From positions 6,977,501 through 7,041,500 of the forward strand of contig NZ_CP041656.2 of the NCBI RefSeq assembly GCF_007290395.2: 64,000 bases of DNA, read 5' to 3'. The notes beneath the pieces are model-generated. The model saw nothing but the letters and a program-made list of their open reading frames with translations. It made no database searches and was not told where the DNA came from. A program made the translations under genes and the position numbers. The DNA comes from Bradyrhizobium cosmicum. GTDB taxonomy: Bacteria > Pseudomonadota > Alphaproteobacteria > Rhizobiales > Xanthobacteraceae. Each line of letters starts with the position of its first letter. Position 1 is the stretch's first letter. Shown one piece after another: positions 1 through 8,952 of this stretch.

Positions 1-12
1 AGGGGGAGACGC

Positions 13-1671
13 ATGGCTGAAGAGACTGATGTCATCGTCGTCGGTGCAGGCCTGTCTGGACTGGTGGCCGCGACCGAAATCGCGGATGCGGGCAAGCGCG
101 TCGTCGTCCTCGACCAGGAGGGCGAGCAGTCGCTGGGCGGCCAGGCCTTCTGGTCGTTCGGCGGCTTATTCCTGGTCAATTCGCCGGAGCAGCGCCGGCT
201 CGGCATCAAGGACTCGGTCGAGCTTGCGATGCAGGACTGGCTCGGCACCGCCGGCTTCGACCGCGACGATGATTTCTGGCCGCGCCAATGGGCCGAGGCC
301 TATGTGGCTTTCGCGGCAGGCGAGAAGCGCGACTGGCTGCGCGCGATGGGCCATCGCATCTTCCCCGTGGTCGGCTGGGCCGAGCGCGGCGGCTATGACG
401 CGATGGGCCACGGCAACTCGGTACCGCGTTTCCACGTCACCTGGGGAACCGGGCCCGGCATCGTCGAGCCGTTCGAGCGCCGTGCGCGCGAGGCCGTGAA
501 GAGCGGGCGCCTCACCTTCAAGTTCCGCCATCGGGTCGATGCCCTCTCCATCACCAATGGCACGGTGGACGGCGTCAGCGGCGCCGTCCTCGCGCCCGAC
601 ACGATCGAGCGCGGCAAAAGCTCTTCGCGCAATTCCGTCGGCGAATTTGCGCTGAAGGCGCAGGCGGTGATCGTGGCGTCCGGCGGCATCGGCGGCAATC
701 ACGAGCTGGTGCGTCAAAACTGGCCGAAGCGGCTCGGCGAGCCGCCCAAGTTCATGATCTCCGGCGTGCCCGAGCATGTCGACGGCCGCATGATCGGCAT
801 CACCGAAAAATCAGGCGCACGGCTGATCAACCGCGACCGCATGTGGCATTATGTCGAGGGCATCCAGAACTGGAATCCGATCTGGCCGCGCCACGGCATC
901 CGCATCCTGCCAGGCCCATCCTCGATGTGGTTCGACGCCACGGGCACGCGATTGCCGGCGCCGCTGTTCCCGGGCTCCGACACGCTCGGCCAGCTCCAGT
1001 ACATCATGTCCACCGGCTACGAATACTCCTGGTTCATCCTCACCCAGAGCATCATCAAGAAGGAATTTGCACTGTCGGGATCGGAGCAGAACCCTGATCT
1101 GACCGGCAAGAGCTGGCGCATGACATTGCGCCGCGCCACCAACAAGGGCGCGCCGGCGCCGGTGGAGGCCTTCAAGAGCCATGGTGTCGACTTCATCGTG
1201 CGCGACAGGCTGGAGGATCTCGTCGCGGAGATGAACAAGCTCGCCGGCAGCGACCTCCTCAAGCTCGAGCACATCAGGATGCAGATCGAGGCGCGCGACC
1301 GCGAGATCGCCAACCCCTACGTCAAGGATGCGCAGGTGATGAACATCCACAATGCGCGGCGCTATATCGGCGACAAGCTGATCCGCACCGCCGCGCCGCA
1401 CCGCATCCTCGATCCCGCGCGGGGACCGCTGATCGCGGTCAAGCTCAACATCCTCACCCGCAAGACGCTGGGCGGCTTCGAGACCGATCTCGACTCGCGC
1501 GTCTTCGGCAGCGAGGGCAGCGTCATTCCCGGCCTCTATGCGGTTGGCGAAGCCGCGGGCTTCGGCGGCGGCGGCGTGCACGGCTATCGCTCGCTGGAAG
1601 GCACCTTCCTCGGCGGCTGCCTGTTCTCGGGCCGCAATGCGGGCCGCGCGGCGGCGAAAGCTGTAGGGTGA
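13..1671 (+). CDS. FAD-dependent dehydrogenase (COG3573-like flavoprotein)
   Basis: A 552-residue predicted soluble flavoprotein. The N-terminus has the dinucleotide-binding motif VVGAGLSG (residues 9-16). The C-terminus has the second FAD-contact segment GLYAVGEAAGFGGGG (about 507-521) followed by a Gly-rich GCLFSGRNAG stretch. This layout is that of the fumarate-reductase/ketosteroid-dehydrogenase flavoprotein superfamily, in the group usually annotated only as FAD-binding dehydrogenase. No substrate can be read from the sequence. A strong ribosome site AGGGGGAG (1-8) lies just before the ATG, which fixes the start. There is no signal peptide. It is followed on the same strand by a RidA gene after about 135 nt. 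Family is confident; substrate unknown. Confidence 0.85.
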   Translation: MAEETDVIVVGAGLSGLVAATEIADAGKRVVVLDQEGEQSLGGQAFWSFGGLFLVNSPEQRRLGIKDSVELAMQDWLGTAGFDRDDDFWPRQWAEAYVAFAAGEKRDWLRAMGHRIFPVVGWAERGGYDAMGHGNSVPRFHVTWGTGPGIVEPFERRAREAVKSGRLTFKFRHRVDALSITNGTVDGVSGAVLAPDTIERGKSSSRNSVGEFALKAQAVIVASGGIGGNHELVRQNWPKRLGEPPKFMISGVPEHVDGRMIGITEKSGARLINRDRMWHYVEGIQNWNPIWPRHGIRILPGPSSMWFDATGTRLPAPLFPGSDTLGQLQYIMSTGYEYSWFILTQSIIKKEFALSGSEQNPDLTGKSWRMTLRRATNKGAPAPVEAFKSHGVDFIVRDRLEDLVAEMNKLAGSDLLKLEHIRMQIEARDREIANPYVKDAQVMNIHNARRYIGDKLIRTAAPHRILDPARGPLIAVKLNILTRKTLGGFETDLDSRVFGSEGSVIPGLYAVGEAAGFGGGGVHGYRSLEGTFLGGCLFSGRNAGRAAAKAVG

Positions 1672-1806
1672 TGCGTGCGGCAATGTGGCCGCTCCAGCCG
1701 ATTTCAGTAAGCGACGCATGCATGCCCGGGCACGCATGCGTACCCGGGGTGGCAGAGCGCGGGGCACTGGGCTAGACAGGGCCGCCATTCCACCAGGAGA
1801 TCCCAA

Positions 1807-2157
1807 ATGAGCATTCAGCGTTTCGAGACCGGCCCGCGCATGAGCCAGGCCGTCGTGCACGGCAACACCGTCTATCTCGCCGGCGTCGTCGCCAACAAGG
1901 CGGCCGGCGAAAGCGTGACGAAGCAGACCCAGGACATCCTGGCGACCATCGACAGCCATCTCGCCAAGGCCGGCACCGACAAGTCGAAGCTGCTCTCCGC
2001 CACGATCTACATCACCGACATGAAGACCTTCGGCGAGATGAACGCGGTGTGGGACGCCTGGGTCTCGCCCGGCAACACCCCGGCCCGTGCCACCGTCGAA
2101 GCCAAGCTGGCCGCGGCGCAGTACACCGTCGAGATCATGGTCACCGCGGCGAAGTAA
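1807..2157 (+). CDS. RidA/YjgF/UK114 family protein
   Basis: A 116-residue single-domain protein of normal RidA length. Canonical members hydrolyse reactive enamine/imine intermediates made by PLP enzymes. The C-terminal TPARATVEAKL segment contains the conserved Arg (Arg94, equivalent to the carboxylate-binding Arg of the family), and a V-Y-L-A-G strand lies near residues 22-26. AGGAG at 1794-1798 is well placed before the ATG. Whether it is a true RidA deaminase or one of the paralogous Rid groups cannot be settled by eye. Confidence 0.88.
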   Translation: MSIQRFETGPRMSQAVVHGNTVYLAGVVANKAAGESVTKQTQDILATIDSHLAKAGTDKSKLLSATIYITDMKTFGEMNAVWDAWVSPGNTPARATVEAKLAAAQYTVEIMVTAAK

Positions 2158-2275
2158 TCTTCGCGCCAAGATAAATTCACGCGCGCTGATAACCTCCGAG
2201 GTAATCGATCGGCGCGCGTGAACCTTCGATAGTGACGGCCAGCCGAACATCACGGCGCCATCGAAGGAGCAGGCC

Positions 2276-2641
2276 ATGACCGACCCCATCACCATCGCCC
2301 ACCGCTACATCGAGCTCTGGAACGAGCGTGCAGCCGGCCGACGCCGCGAGTTGCTCAGCGAGGCCTGGACCGCGGATGCGAGCTATGTCGATCCCCTGAT
2401 GAAGGGCGACGGCCCGGACGGTATCGACGCGCTGGTCGCGGGCGTCCAGCAGCGTTTTCCCGACTTCAGGTTCAAGCTGATCGGCGAGCCCAACGGCTAC
2501 GGCGACCATGTGCGCTTCAGTTGGGGTCTCGGTCCCGACGGTGTCGACAGCCCGATCAAGGGCACGGATTTCGCCGTGCTGAAGGACGGACGCATCAGGA
2601 GCATCACCGGATTTCTGGATCAAGTACCCGCTGGGGCGTGA
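2276..2641 (+). CDS. SnoaL-like / NTF2-fold protein
   Basis: A 121-residue protein starting MTDPITIAHRYIELWNE, the helix pattern of SnoaL-like polyketide-cyclase/NTF2 folds. It continues with W(T)ADASYVDPL, GIDALVAGVQQRFPDF and F-x-V-L-K-D-G-R-I strands typical of the family. Members are small cone-shaped alpha+beta barrels that are either enzymes or ligand binders; nothing shows which applies here. GAAGGAG ends 6 nt before the ATG. The gene stands alone between ridA and a palindromic repeat. Confidence 0.75.
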   Translation: MTDPITIAHRYIELWNERAAGRRRELLSEAWTADASYVDPLMKGDGPDGIDALVAGVQQRFPDFRFKLIGEPNGYGDHVRFSWGLGPDGVDSPIKGTDFAVLKDGRIRSITGFLDQVPAGA

Positions 2642-2650
2642 GCGCGCTCT

Positions 2651-2810
2651 TACCCTCCCTGGAGGGGGAGGGTCGGCTCACATGAAGCGTAGCGCAATGT
2701 GAGACTGGGTGGGGTGACGGTCTCTCCGCGACGAACAGTGCCCGTGTGGAGAGATCACCCCACCCCGCTCGCGCTGCGCGCGATCGACCCTCCCCCTCCA
2801 GGGGAGGGTA
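2651..2810. repeat. intergenic long palindromic repeat
   Basis: The outer arms TACCCTCCCTGGAGGGGGAG (from 2651) and CCCTCCCCCTCCAGGGGAGG (ending about 2808) are near-complementary. A second nested pair, GGTGGGGTGACGGTCTCTCC and GGAGAGATCACCCCACC, lies inside. The single-stranded form would fold into one long stem. It sits exactly between the stop of the SnoaL gene and the convergent lactonase gene. Confidence 0.8.
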
Positions 2811-2826
2811 AGCAAAAATCCGGCGC

Positions 2827-3678
2827 TTATCTGGCTGTTGCCAACCGATACGCAGCCTTCGTATTCACCCCGAATGCCTTCTCGTGCACACCCGGACCGA
2901 GCTTCATCAGGCACGCTTCTAGCGCGCCCTTGATTTCGCCATAGCTGCCCGCCAGCAAACACACCGGCCAGTCGGAGCCGAAGATCAAACGATCCTCACC
3001 GAAACATGTCGCGGCATGCTGGACGAACGGAAACAGCCGTTCTGCATCCCAGTCGTTCCATTTCGCTTCCGTCGCGAGCCCCGAGATCTTGCACCAGACA
3101 TTGCCGCAAGCGGCGAGCGCCTTGATGCGATCGGCCCATTCGGCGCTTCCGCCGGACGCGATCGGCGGTTTGGCGGCGTGGTCGAGCACGAAGCGCGCCT
3201 TCGAAAACGCCTTTGCGGTTGCGATCGCCGCCGGTAGCTCACGGGTGCGGACGAGGAAATCATAGGCGAGATCGCGGGCGAACAAGGCGGTGAGGCCACG
3301 CTGGACGTCGGCGCGGAGCAGCCAGTCAGGATCGGGCTCGTCGTGAATCTGGTGGCGGATGCCGACGAGCTTGTCCCCGCCCGGCGCAGCGCACAGCCGG
3401 TCGAGCGTGTCGCCGAGCCCGGGGTCCGTCAGATCGACCCAGCCGACCACGCCGACGACGGAGGGCATCGCATGCGCGATGCGCAGGAATTCTTCTGTCT
3501 CCTCCAGCGCGGAGCGGCACTGCACCACGACGCTGGCGTCGATGCCGTTCGCTTCCAGCAGCGGCGCGAGATCGGCGGGACCGAAGGCGCGGCGGATCGG
3601 CGCCAGCTCGGGCGCATCCATCCAGGGATAGTCGGCGCGCGTCGGATCCCAGAAATGCTGGTGGCCATCGATGATCAT
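2827..3678 (-). CDS. amidohydrolase-family sugar lactonase (fuconolactonase/COG3618-like)
   Basis: A 283-residue TIM-barrel metal-dependent hydrolase. Metal-site motifs are DGHQH (His6, His8), LDHAAKP (His167) and FGSDWP (Asp236). GIRHQ (107-111) and CKISGL (196-201) are typical of the COG3618 group, which contains L-fuconolactonase and L-rhamnono-lactonase. It probably opens a sugar lactone to the aldonate. It is the last gene of a minus-strand sugar operon, starting 3 nt after the aldose-dehydrogenase-like gene whose lactone product it would consume. The exact sugar is not readable. Confidence 0.8.
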   Translation of the reverse strand: MIIDGHQHFWDPTRADYPWMDAPELAPIRRAFGPADLAPLLEANGIDASVVVQCRSALEETEEFLRIAHAMPSVVGVVGWVDLTDPGLGDTLDRLCAAPGGDKLVGIRHQIHDEPDPDWLLRADVQRGLTALFARDLAYDFLVRTRELPAAIATAKAFSKARFVLDHAAKPPIASGGSAEWADRIKALAACGNVWCKISGLATEAKWNDWDAERLFPFVQHAATCFGEDRLIFGSDWPVCLLAGSYGEIKGALEACLMKLGPGVHEKAFGVNTKAAYRLATAR

Positions 3679-3681
3679 GGC

Positions 3682-4659
3682 TCACGCCCCGCCCGGCAGC
3701 GGAGCGCGTGCGTCGACCAGGTTTCGCGCGCGCAATTCCTGCCAGAAGGCTTGCGGGATCGTCGCCTGCGACATCGCGATGTTGTCGGCGATTTCGGCAG
3801 CGTTGCGCGCGCCCATCACGGCGACGGTGACCGCCGGATGGGCCATACCAAATTGGAGCGCGGCGGCCTTCAGCTCGGTGCCGTGCTTGCGGCAGAGCTC
3901 ATCCAGTTCGAGTGCCCGCGCGATCAGCGCCGCATCGGCGTCCTGATAGTTGAACTTCGCGCTCGTGCGCGGATTGGCCAGGATGCCGCTGTTGTAGATG
4001 CCGCCGAGCAGGATGCCGATGTGCTTCGCCGTGCAGACCGGAAACAGCGCATTCAGCGCGCCCTGGTCGAGCAGCGTGTAGCGGCCGGCGAGCAGGAAGC
4101 AGTCGACCGGCACGGCCTCGGCAAACCGGACTGGCATCTCCGACTGGTTCATGCCGGCGCCGATCGCCTTGACCGTGCCGTCATCGCGCAAGCGCTGCAG
4201 CGCGCGGAAGGCGCCGGCAATTGCGTCGTCATAGTGATCGTCGGGATCGTGCACCAGCAGGACGTCGACACGGTCGAGCCCGAGCCGGGCAAGGCTCTCC
4301 TCGACCGAGCGCATCACGCCGTCATAACTGAAATCGAACACCGGCCGCTCGCGCTGTCCGCTCTTGTAGAAGTCGTCCTCGGCGGCAGCGCCATCGGGCG
4401 CGCGCAGCAGGCGGCCGACCTTGGTCGAGATGACATAGGAATCGCGCGGCTGCTGCCGCAGGAAAGTCCCCAACCGCCGTTCGGCCAAGCCGAAGCCGTA
4501 GAGCGGCGCGGTGTCGTAGAAGCGGATGCCGGCCGACCAGCCGCGTTCGAGAGTGGCGTACGCATCGGCATCGCTGACGGGTCTGAACAATCCGCCTAGC
4601 GGAGCGGAACCGAGGCCGATTGAGGTGACGTCGAGGGTGCCGAGCCGCGATCGTTTCAT
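3682..4659 (-). CDS. aldo/keto reductase, aldose (L-fucose/D-threo-aldose) 1-dehydrogenase-like
   Basis: A 325-residue AKR barrel. The catalytic tetrad is visible: Asp49 and Tyr54 in FYDTAPLYG, Lys80 in ISTKVG, His137 in LLVHDPD. Similarity of pattern is to D-threo-aldose/L-fucose dehydrogenases, which oxidise the sugar C1 to a lactone. The ATG at 4659 is chosen because AAGGA lies 6 nt upstream; the longer frame opens with TTG and no ribosome site. The lactonase gene follows immediately, so the pair forms an oxidative sugar route inside an operon that also holds xylA and xylB. Confidence 0.82.
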   Translation of the reverse strand: MKRSRLGTLDVTSIGLGSAPLGGLFRPVSDADAYATLERGWSAGIRFYDTAPLYGFGLAERRLGTFLRQQPRDSYVISTKVGRLLRAPDGAAAEDDFYKSGQRERPVFDFSYDGVMRSVEESLARLGLDRVDVLLVHDPDDHYDDAIAGAFRALQRLRDDGTVKAIGAGMNQSEMPVRFAEAVPVDCFLLAGRYTLLDQGALNALFPVCTAKHIGILLGGIYNSGILANPRTSAKFNYQDADAALIARALELDELCRKHGTELKAAALQFGMAHPAVTVAVMGARNAAEIADNIAMSQATIPQAFWQELRARNLVDARAPLPGGA

Positions 4660-4687
4660 TCCAAATCCTTCCAACAGCCCAAATCAT

Positions 4688-4720
4688 CTCTCCCGCCCGC
4701 GGAGACCGCAAGCGGGAGAG
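4688..4720. other. intercistronic hairpin
   Basis: Perfect 9-bp stem CTCTCCCGC (4688-4696) / GCGGGAGAG (4712-4720) with a 15-nt loop, between the binding-protein gene and the aldo/keto reductase gene of one operon. It has no run of T on either strand. A role as an RNA 3'-end stabiliser that raises binding-protein mRNA over the downstream genes is inferred from how ABC sugar operons commonly behave. Confidence 0.55.
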
Positions 4721-4750
4721 GCACGCAGGAGCGCGGGGCTGGCGGCGCTC

Positions 4751-5683
4751 CTACTTCAACATCTGCGCGACGTTGTCCTTGGTGACGAGATCGAGACCGG
4801 TATAGACGATCTCCGGCACCTTCTCGCCTTTCTTGATGGCGAGCAGCGTGTCCATCGCTTTCTCGCCCATCTCGAACGGACGCTGGCCGACCAGCGCATT
4901 GGCATAGCCGTCGCGCAGCAGCTCGAGCTGCATCTTCAGCGTATCCGCGACGACGAGCGTGAACTTGCCGGAATCGATGTCCTTCTTCGACCTCGAGGCA
5001 AAGGCCTTGAAACCCTCGGGGGCGAACATCGGCCAGCCGCCGATGGGAACGATCGCGGCGAGGTCGGGCGTCGAAGTCCGCACGTCGGTCATCTGCTGGA
5101 CCGCCAGCGCGGGATCGTCGTTGCAGAACGTCGGAGACCCCGCGACCTCGGTCCATTTCGATCCCTTCAGCGCCTCGCGGACGCCGTCGACGCGCTCAGC
5201 CAGGTTCTTGGCACCTGGACCGCCCGAGACCATCGCGTACTTGCCGCCATCGGGCCGGAGTTTTAGCAATTGCTTGCCGAGCGCAACGCCGAATTCCTTG
5301 TTGTTGGTGCCGATATAGGCGATGCGCTTGGAGCCGGGTGCATCGGCATCGAAGGTGATGACGGGGATGCCGGCAGCGGTCGCCGCCTCGATCGACTTGG
5401 ACATGGCCGCGACGTCGGCGACCGAGATGGCGAGGCCGTCGACCTTCTGGGTGATGAAGTCCTGGATGATCTGCGCCTGTGTCGCGGGCTCGTGCTCGAC
5501 CGGCCCCTTGTAGATGCACTCGATATTGCCGAGCTCCTTGGCGCGCTTCTGGCAGCCATCGCGCGCGAAGTCGAAGAACGGATTGTTCATCGCCTTGGGC
5601 ACGATGACGAAACGGTAGTTCGCGGCAAGCGCCGGCGTTGCCATCAGCGCGACGGCGATGCCGGCAACAAGAAGTTTCCTCAT
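4751..5683 (-). CDS. periplasmic sugar-binding protein of ABC transporter
   Basis: A 310-residue solute-binding protein of the periplasmic-binding-protein-1 type (RbsB/XylF-like). It has a clear signal peptide, MRKLLVAGIAVALMATPALA, then the mature NYRFVIVPK strand and N-x-F/F-D aromatic contacts (NNPFFDFARDG). The DGLAISVAD and GIPVITFDAD segments are the standard ribose-fold hinge strands. GGAGGAGA precedes the ATG at 5683; the longer frame starts at a poorer GTG. It delivers sugar to the permease and ATPase encoded upstream in the same operon. Xylose is the likely ligand by context only. Confidence 0.85.
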   Translation of the reverse strand: MRKLLVAGIAVALMATPALAANYRFVIVPKAMNNPFFDFARDGCQKRAKELGNIECIYKGPVEHEPATQAQIIQDFITQKVDGLAISVADVAAMSKSIEAATAAGIPVITFDADAPGSKRIAYIGTNNKEFGVALGKQLLKLRPDGGKYAMVSGGPGAKNLAERVDGVREALKGSKWTEVAGSPTFCNDDPALAVQQMTDVRTSTPDLAAIVPIGGWPMFAPEGFKAFASRSKKDIDSGKFTLVVADTLKMQLELLRDGYANALVGQRPFEMGEKAMDTLLAIKKGEKVPEIVYTGLDLVTKDNVAQMLK

Positions 5684-5776
5684 GGTCTCCTCCACCCTTG
5701 TTTGGCGCCCATCCTCTCAAAATCGTCCGGGAAGCGGACAGGCGGCATTTTCGTTGCCCTCCCGAACGACGTCATT

Positions 5777-6859
5777 TCAGACCATCCGCGAGCGGATGCG
5801 GTCGACCAGCACGGCCAGGATGATGATCACGCCCACCAGCGTCTGCTGCCAGTAGGAGGAGACCTGCGCCAGCACGAGACCGTTGCGGATCACCTCCAGC
5901 AGCACGCAGCCGACGATGGCCCCTAACGGGCCACCGATACCGCCGGCAAGGTTGGCCCCGCCGATCACGGCCGCCGCGATCACGTTGAGCTCATATGAGG
6001 TCGCCATGTTGGCCGGCGCCGACCCAAGCCAGCCGGAGATGATGATGCCCTGAAGGCCTGCTGCGAGCGCGCAGGTCACATAGACCTCGATCTTCACCCG
6101 GACGACCGGGATGCCCGTGAGTTCGGCCGCCTTCTCGTTGCCGCCGAGCGCGAACACGTGACGGCCAAACGCGGTGTGGTGCAGCACCACCGCCATCGCC
6201 AGCGCGAGGATCACGAGATAAATGAATGGCACGGGCACGCCGAGCACGTCGCCCGAGGTTAGCGCGTAGAAATAATCGGCATCCGGGCCGCTCGGAAAAC
6301 TGCCGCGTCCGTTGGACACGACATAGCCAAGCCCGCGCACGATCGAGAGCATGCCGAGCGTGGTGACGAAGGGTGACAGGCCCAGCACGGCGATGCAAAA
6401 GCCGTTGACGAGGCCGGCGACCAGTGCAACGCCGAGTCCCGCGAGAAGCGAGATCAGCAGGATCAGGCCCGGGACATTGGCGAGCACGGTCTTGCCGTCG
6501 GCCGCCATATGCACGAAGAGCGAGGCGCCAAGACCTCCAGGCGTCGACAGCTCGGTCATGACCATCGAGGTGATCATGGCCGAGAAGCACATCATCGAGC
6601 CCACCGAGAGATCGATGCCGCCGGTGATGATCACGAAGGTGACGCCGAGCGTGGCGATGGCGATGAATGAGAAATTCTTCGCTACGTTCTGGATGTTGCC
6701 TTCGGTGAAGAAATACGGACTGGCGAAATGCATGACCACCAGCAGCACCGCCAGCGCGAGCAGGACATATCCGGTCTGGGACGCGAAGATGCCGCGCTGC
6801 CACCATCTGATCCGGCCGACGTTCGAGAAGGTGATCGGAGATTCCAGGGGCATGGCCAT
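5777..6859 (-). CDS. sugar ABC transporter permease (RbsC/XylH family)
   Basis: A 360-residue inner-membrane protein with about ten hydrophobic segments. It carries the signature of branched/ribose-type permeases: GVTFVIITGGIDLSVGSMM, VNGFCIAVLGLSPFVTTLG and the late [15 protein letters not shown] loop. The start ATG at 6859 overlaps the ATPase stop by one base (TGATG), so the two are translationally coupled. It forms the membrane channel with the ATPase (as homodimers, inferred) and takes substrate from the downstream-encoded binding protein. Confidence 0.88.
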   Translation of the reverse strand: MAMPLESPITFSNVGRIRWWQRGIFASQTGYVLLALAVLLVVMHFASPYFFTEGNIQNVAKNFSFIAIATLGVTFVIITGGIDLSVGSMMCFSAMITSMVMTELSTPGGLGASLFVHMAADGKTVLANVPGLILLISLLAGLGVALVAGLVNGFCIAVLGLSPFVTTLGMLSIVRGLGYVVSNGRGSFPSGPDADYFYALTSGDVLGVPVPFIYLVILALAMAVVLHHTAFGRHVFALGGNEKAAELTGIPVVRVKIEVYVTCALAAGLQGIIISGWLGSAPANMATSYELNVIAAAVIGGANLAGGIGGPLGAIVGCVLLEVIRNGLVLAQVSSYWQQTLVGVIIILAVLVDRIRSRMV

Positions 6860-7617
6860 CACGCCGTCTCCTTCGCGCCGGTGATGAGGGCAGTGACTTC
6901 CTCAGGGCTGGTCTCGTGGATCGGCTTGTCTGCCCGCTTCTCGCCGCGGCGCATGACGATGACGCGGTCACACACCGCGAACACGTCGGGCATGCGATGC
7001 GAGATCAGCATCACCGCGACGCCCTGCTCCTTCAGTCGGTGGATCAGGCCAAGCACCTGCTCGACCTGGCGGACCGAGATCGCGGCCGTCGGCTCGTCCA
7101 TCATCACCAGCCTTGCATTGGAGAGCCGGGTGCGCGCGATGGCCACGGCCTGACGCTGGCCGCCCGACATCTGCTTGACCAGATCGTCAGGCCGTGTTTC
7201 CGAGCGCAGCTCGCCGAACAATTCCAGCGCACGCGCCGCCATTGCTTTGTGGTCGAGAAGAGCGAGCGGCCCGAATTTGCGCTTCAGTTCGCGGCCGAGG
7301 AAGACGTTGCCGGCTGCGGTCAGATTGTCGGCCAGTGCGAGGTCTTGGTAGACCACCTCGATGCCGACCGCGCGGGCATCGACGGGCCGGGTGAAATGGA
7401 CCGCACTGCCGGCAAAGCGGACCTCGCCGTGCGTTGGGCGGAAATTGCCGGCGATGATCTTGACCAGCGTCGACTTGCCCGCGCCGTTGTCGCCCATCAG
7501 CCCGACCACCTCGCCCGGCAACACCTGCATGTCGACGCCATGCAGCGCGCGGATCGCGCCGAACTCCTTGCCGATGCCTTGGAGTTCGAGGACCGGTGTT
7601 GTTTCAGTACTTGTCAT
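6859..7617 (-). CDS. sugar ABC transporter ATP-binding protein, single-domain
   Basis: A 252-residue ATPase with Walker A GDNGAGKST (42-50), Q-loop Gln91, signature MSGGQ (150-154), Walker B LVMMDEP (170-176) and switch His207 in ISHRM. It has one nucleotide-binding domain, whereas RbsA/XylG proteins carry two in about 500 residues, so it must dimerise. Such half-size forms occur in several rhizobial sugar systems. The stop overlaps the permease start by one base. It lies directly after xylA with a 12-nt gap. Confidence 0.88.
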   Translation of the reverse strand: MTSTETTPVLELQGIGKEFGAIRALHGVDMQVLPGEVVGLMGDNGAGKSTLVKIIAGNFRPTHGEVRFAGSAVHFTRPVDARAVGIEVVYQDLALADNLTAAGNVFLGRELKRKFGPLALLDHKAMAARALELFGELRSETRPDDLVKQMSGGQRQAVAIARTRLSNARLVMMDEPTAAISVRQVEQVLGLIHRLKEQGVAVMLISHRMPDVFAVCDRVIVMRRGEKRADKPIHETSPEEVTALITGAKETA

Positions 7618-7629
7618 CAGCGGTCTCGC

Positions 7630-8952
7630 TCAGACATAGCGGTTGACCAGGGATTCCAGATATTCCTGCCGCCCCGAGCGCGGCTGCGGGTCGAAGCCGG
7701 GGCCGAGCGCACGATCGGCAAGATCGGCGAGTGAGCGCTGGCCGCCGAGAATGGCGCGGCCCTCGGGACCGGCCCACCCCTCATAGCGCGTGGCGAGCGG
7801 CGTGGTGAGGACGCCGGCATCGAGCATGTCGGCGGCGGCGAGCAAGGCGCGCGCGCAAGCGTCCATCGAACCGACATGGGCATGAATGAGATCGTCGGGA
7901 TCGATCGACTGGCGGCGGATCTTGGCATCGAAATTCAGCCCGCCCGAGGTGAAGCCGCCGCGGTTCAGGATCTCGTGGAACACCAGCGCCAGCTCGCCCA
8001 CGTTCATCGCAAACTGGTCGGTATCCCAGCCGAGCAGATCGTCGCCGCGGTTGATGTCGAGCGAGCCGAACACGCCGAGCGCCTCGGCCAGCGCGACCTC
8101 GTGATGGAAGGAGTGGCCGGCGAGGATGGCGTGGTTCTGCTCGACGTTGAGCTTGACGTCCTTGAGGAGGTCGTAGCGTTCGAGGAAGCCGTAGCACGTG
8201 GCGACATCGAAATCATATTGATGCCTGGTCGGCTCCTTCGGCTTGGGCTCGATCAGGATCGGTCCCTTGAAGCCTATTCTGTGCTTGTGCTCGACGACGA
8301 GCGAGACGAAACGGCCAAGCTGGTCGAGCTCGCGCTTGAGATCGGTGTTGAGCAGCGTCTCGTAACCCTCGCGGCCACCCCACAGCACATAATTCTGGCC
8401 GCCAAGCCGGTGCGTCACCTCGAGCGCGGCGCGAACCTGGCCGGCGGCATAGGTGAAGATTTCGGGGTCCGGGTTGGTCGCGGCGCCCGCCATGTAGCGG
8501 CGATGCGTGAACAGATTGGCGGTGCCCCAGAGCAGGCGGACCTTTGCCGAGGCCATCTTTTCTTCGAACAGATCGGCGATCACGTTGAGATTGGCGACGG
8601 ATTCGCGGAGCGAAGCACCTTCGGGTGCCACATCGACATCGTGAAAGGTGAAGAAGGGTACGTCCAGCAGGCGGAAAAGCTCGAAGGCGACATCAGCTTT
8701 GGCGCGCGCCATCGCCATCGCGTCAGTGCCGTGGTGCCAGGGCCGCAAAAAGGTCTCGCCGCCGAAGGGATCGCCGCCCGGCCAGCACAGCGAATGCCAA
8801 TAGCAGACCGCAAAACGCAAATGATCCTCGAGCCTGCGGCCATGTACGAGCCGGTCCTTGTCGTACCAGCGGAAGGCATGCGTGTTTGCCGCATCCTTGC
8901 CGGCAAAAGCGACAGGCGTGCTTGTATCGAAGAACTTGGCTGACGCGTTCAC
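7630..8952 (-). CDS. xylA: xylose isomerase
   Basis: A 440-residue class II xylose isomerase (D-xylose to D-xylulose, cytoplasm). Active-site residues are all in place: His104 and Asp107 in TFHDVD, Glu235/Lys237 in [10 protein letters not shown], Glu271 and His274 in VEQNHA, Asp299 in GSLDINRGD, and Asp310/Asp312 in GWDTDQ. It starts with GTG immediately after the xylB stop; AAGGAG inside the last xylB codons serves as the ribosome site. The full length matches the family. Confidence 0.95.
   Translation of the reverse strand: MNASAKFFDTSTPVAFAGKDAANTHAFRWYDKDRLVHGRRLEDHLRFAVCYWHSLCWPGGDPFGGETFLRPWHHGTDAMAMARAKADVAFELFRLLDVPFFTFHDVDVAPEGASLRESVANLNVIADLFEEKMASAKVRLLWGTANLFTHRRYMAGAATNPDPEIFTYAAGQVRAALEVTHRLGGQNYVLWGGREGYETLLNTDLKRELDQLGRFVSLVVEHKHRIGFKGPILIEPKPKEPTRHQYDFDVATCYGFLERYDLLKDVKLNVEQNHAILAGHSFHHEVALAEALGVFGSLDINRGDDLLGWDTDQFAMNVGELALVFHEILNRGGFTSGGLNFDAKIRRQSIDPDDLIHAHVGSMDACARALLAAADMLDAGVLTTPLATRYEGWAGPEGRAILGGQRSLADLADRALGPGFDPQPRSGRQEYLESLVNRYV

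Noticed and set aside
811..2295. 494-codon minus-strand open frame over the flavoprotein and RidA genes
   Set aside because: It is antisense to two well-supported genes and has shadow-like composition.
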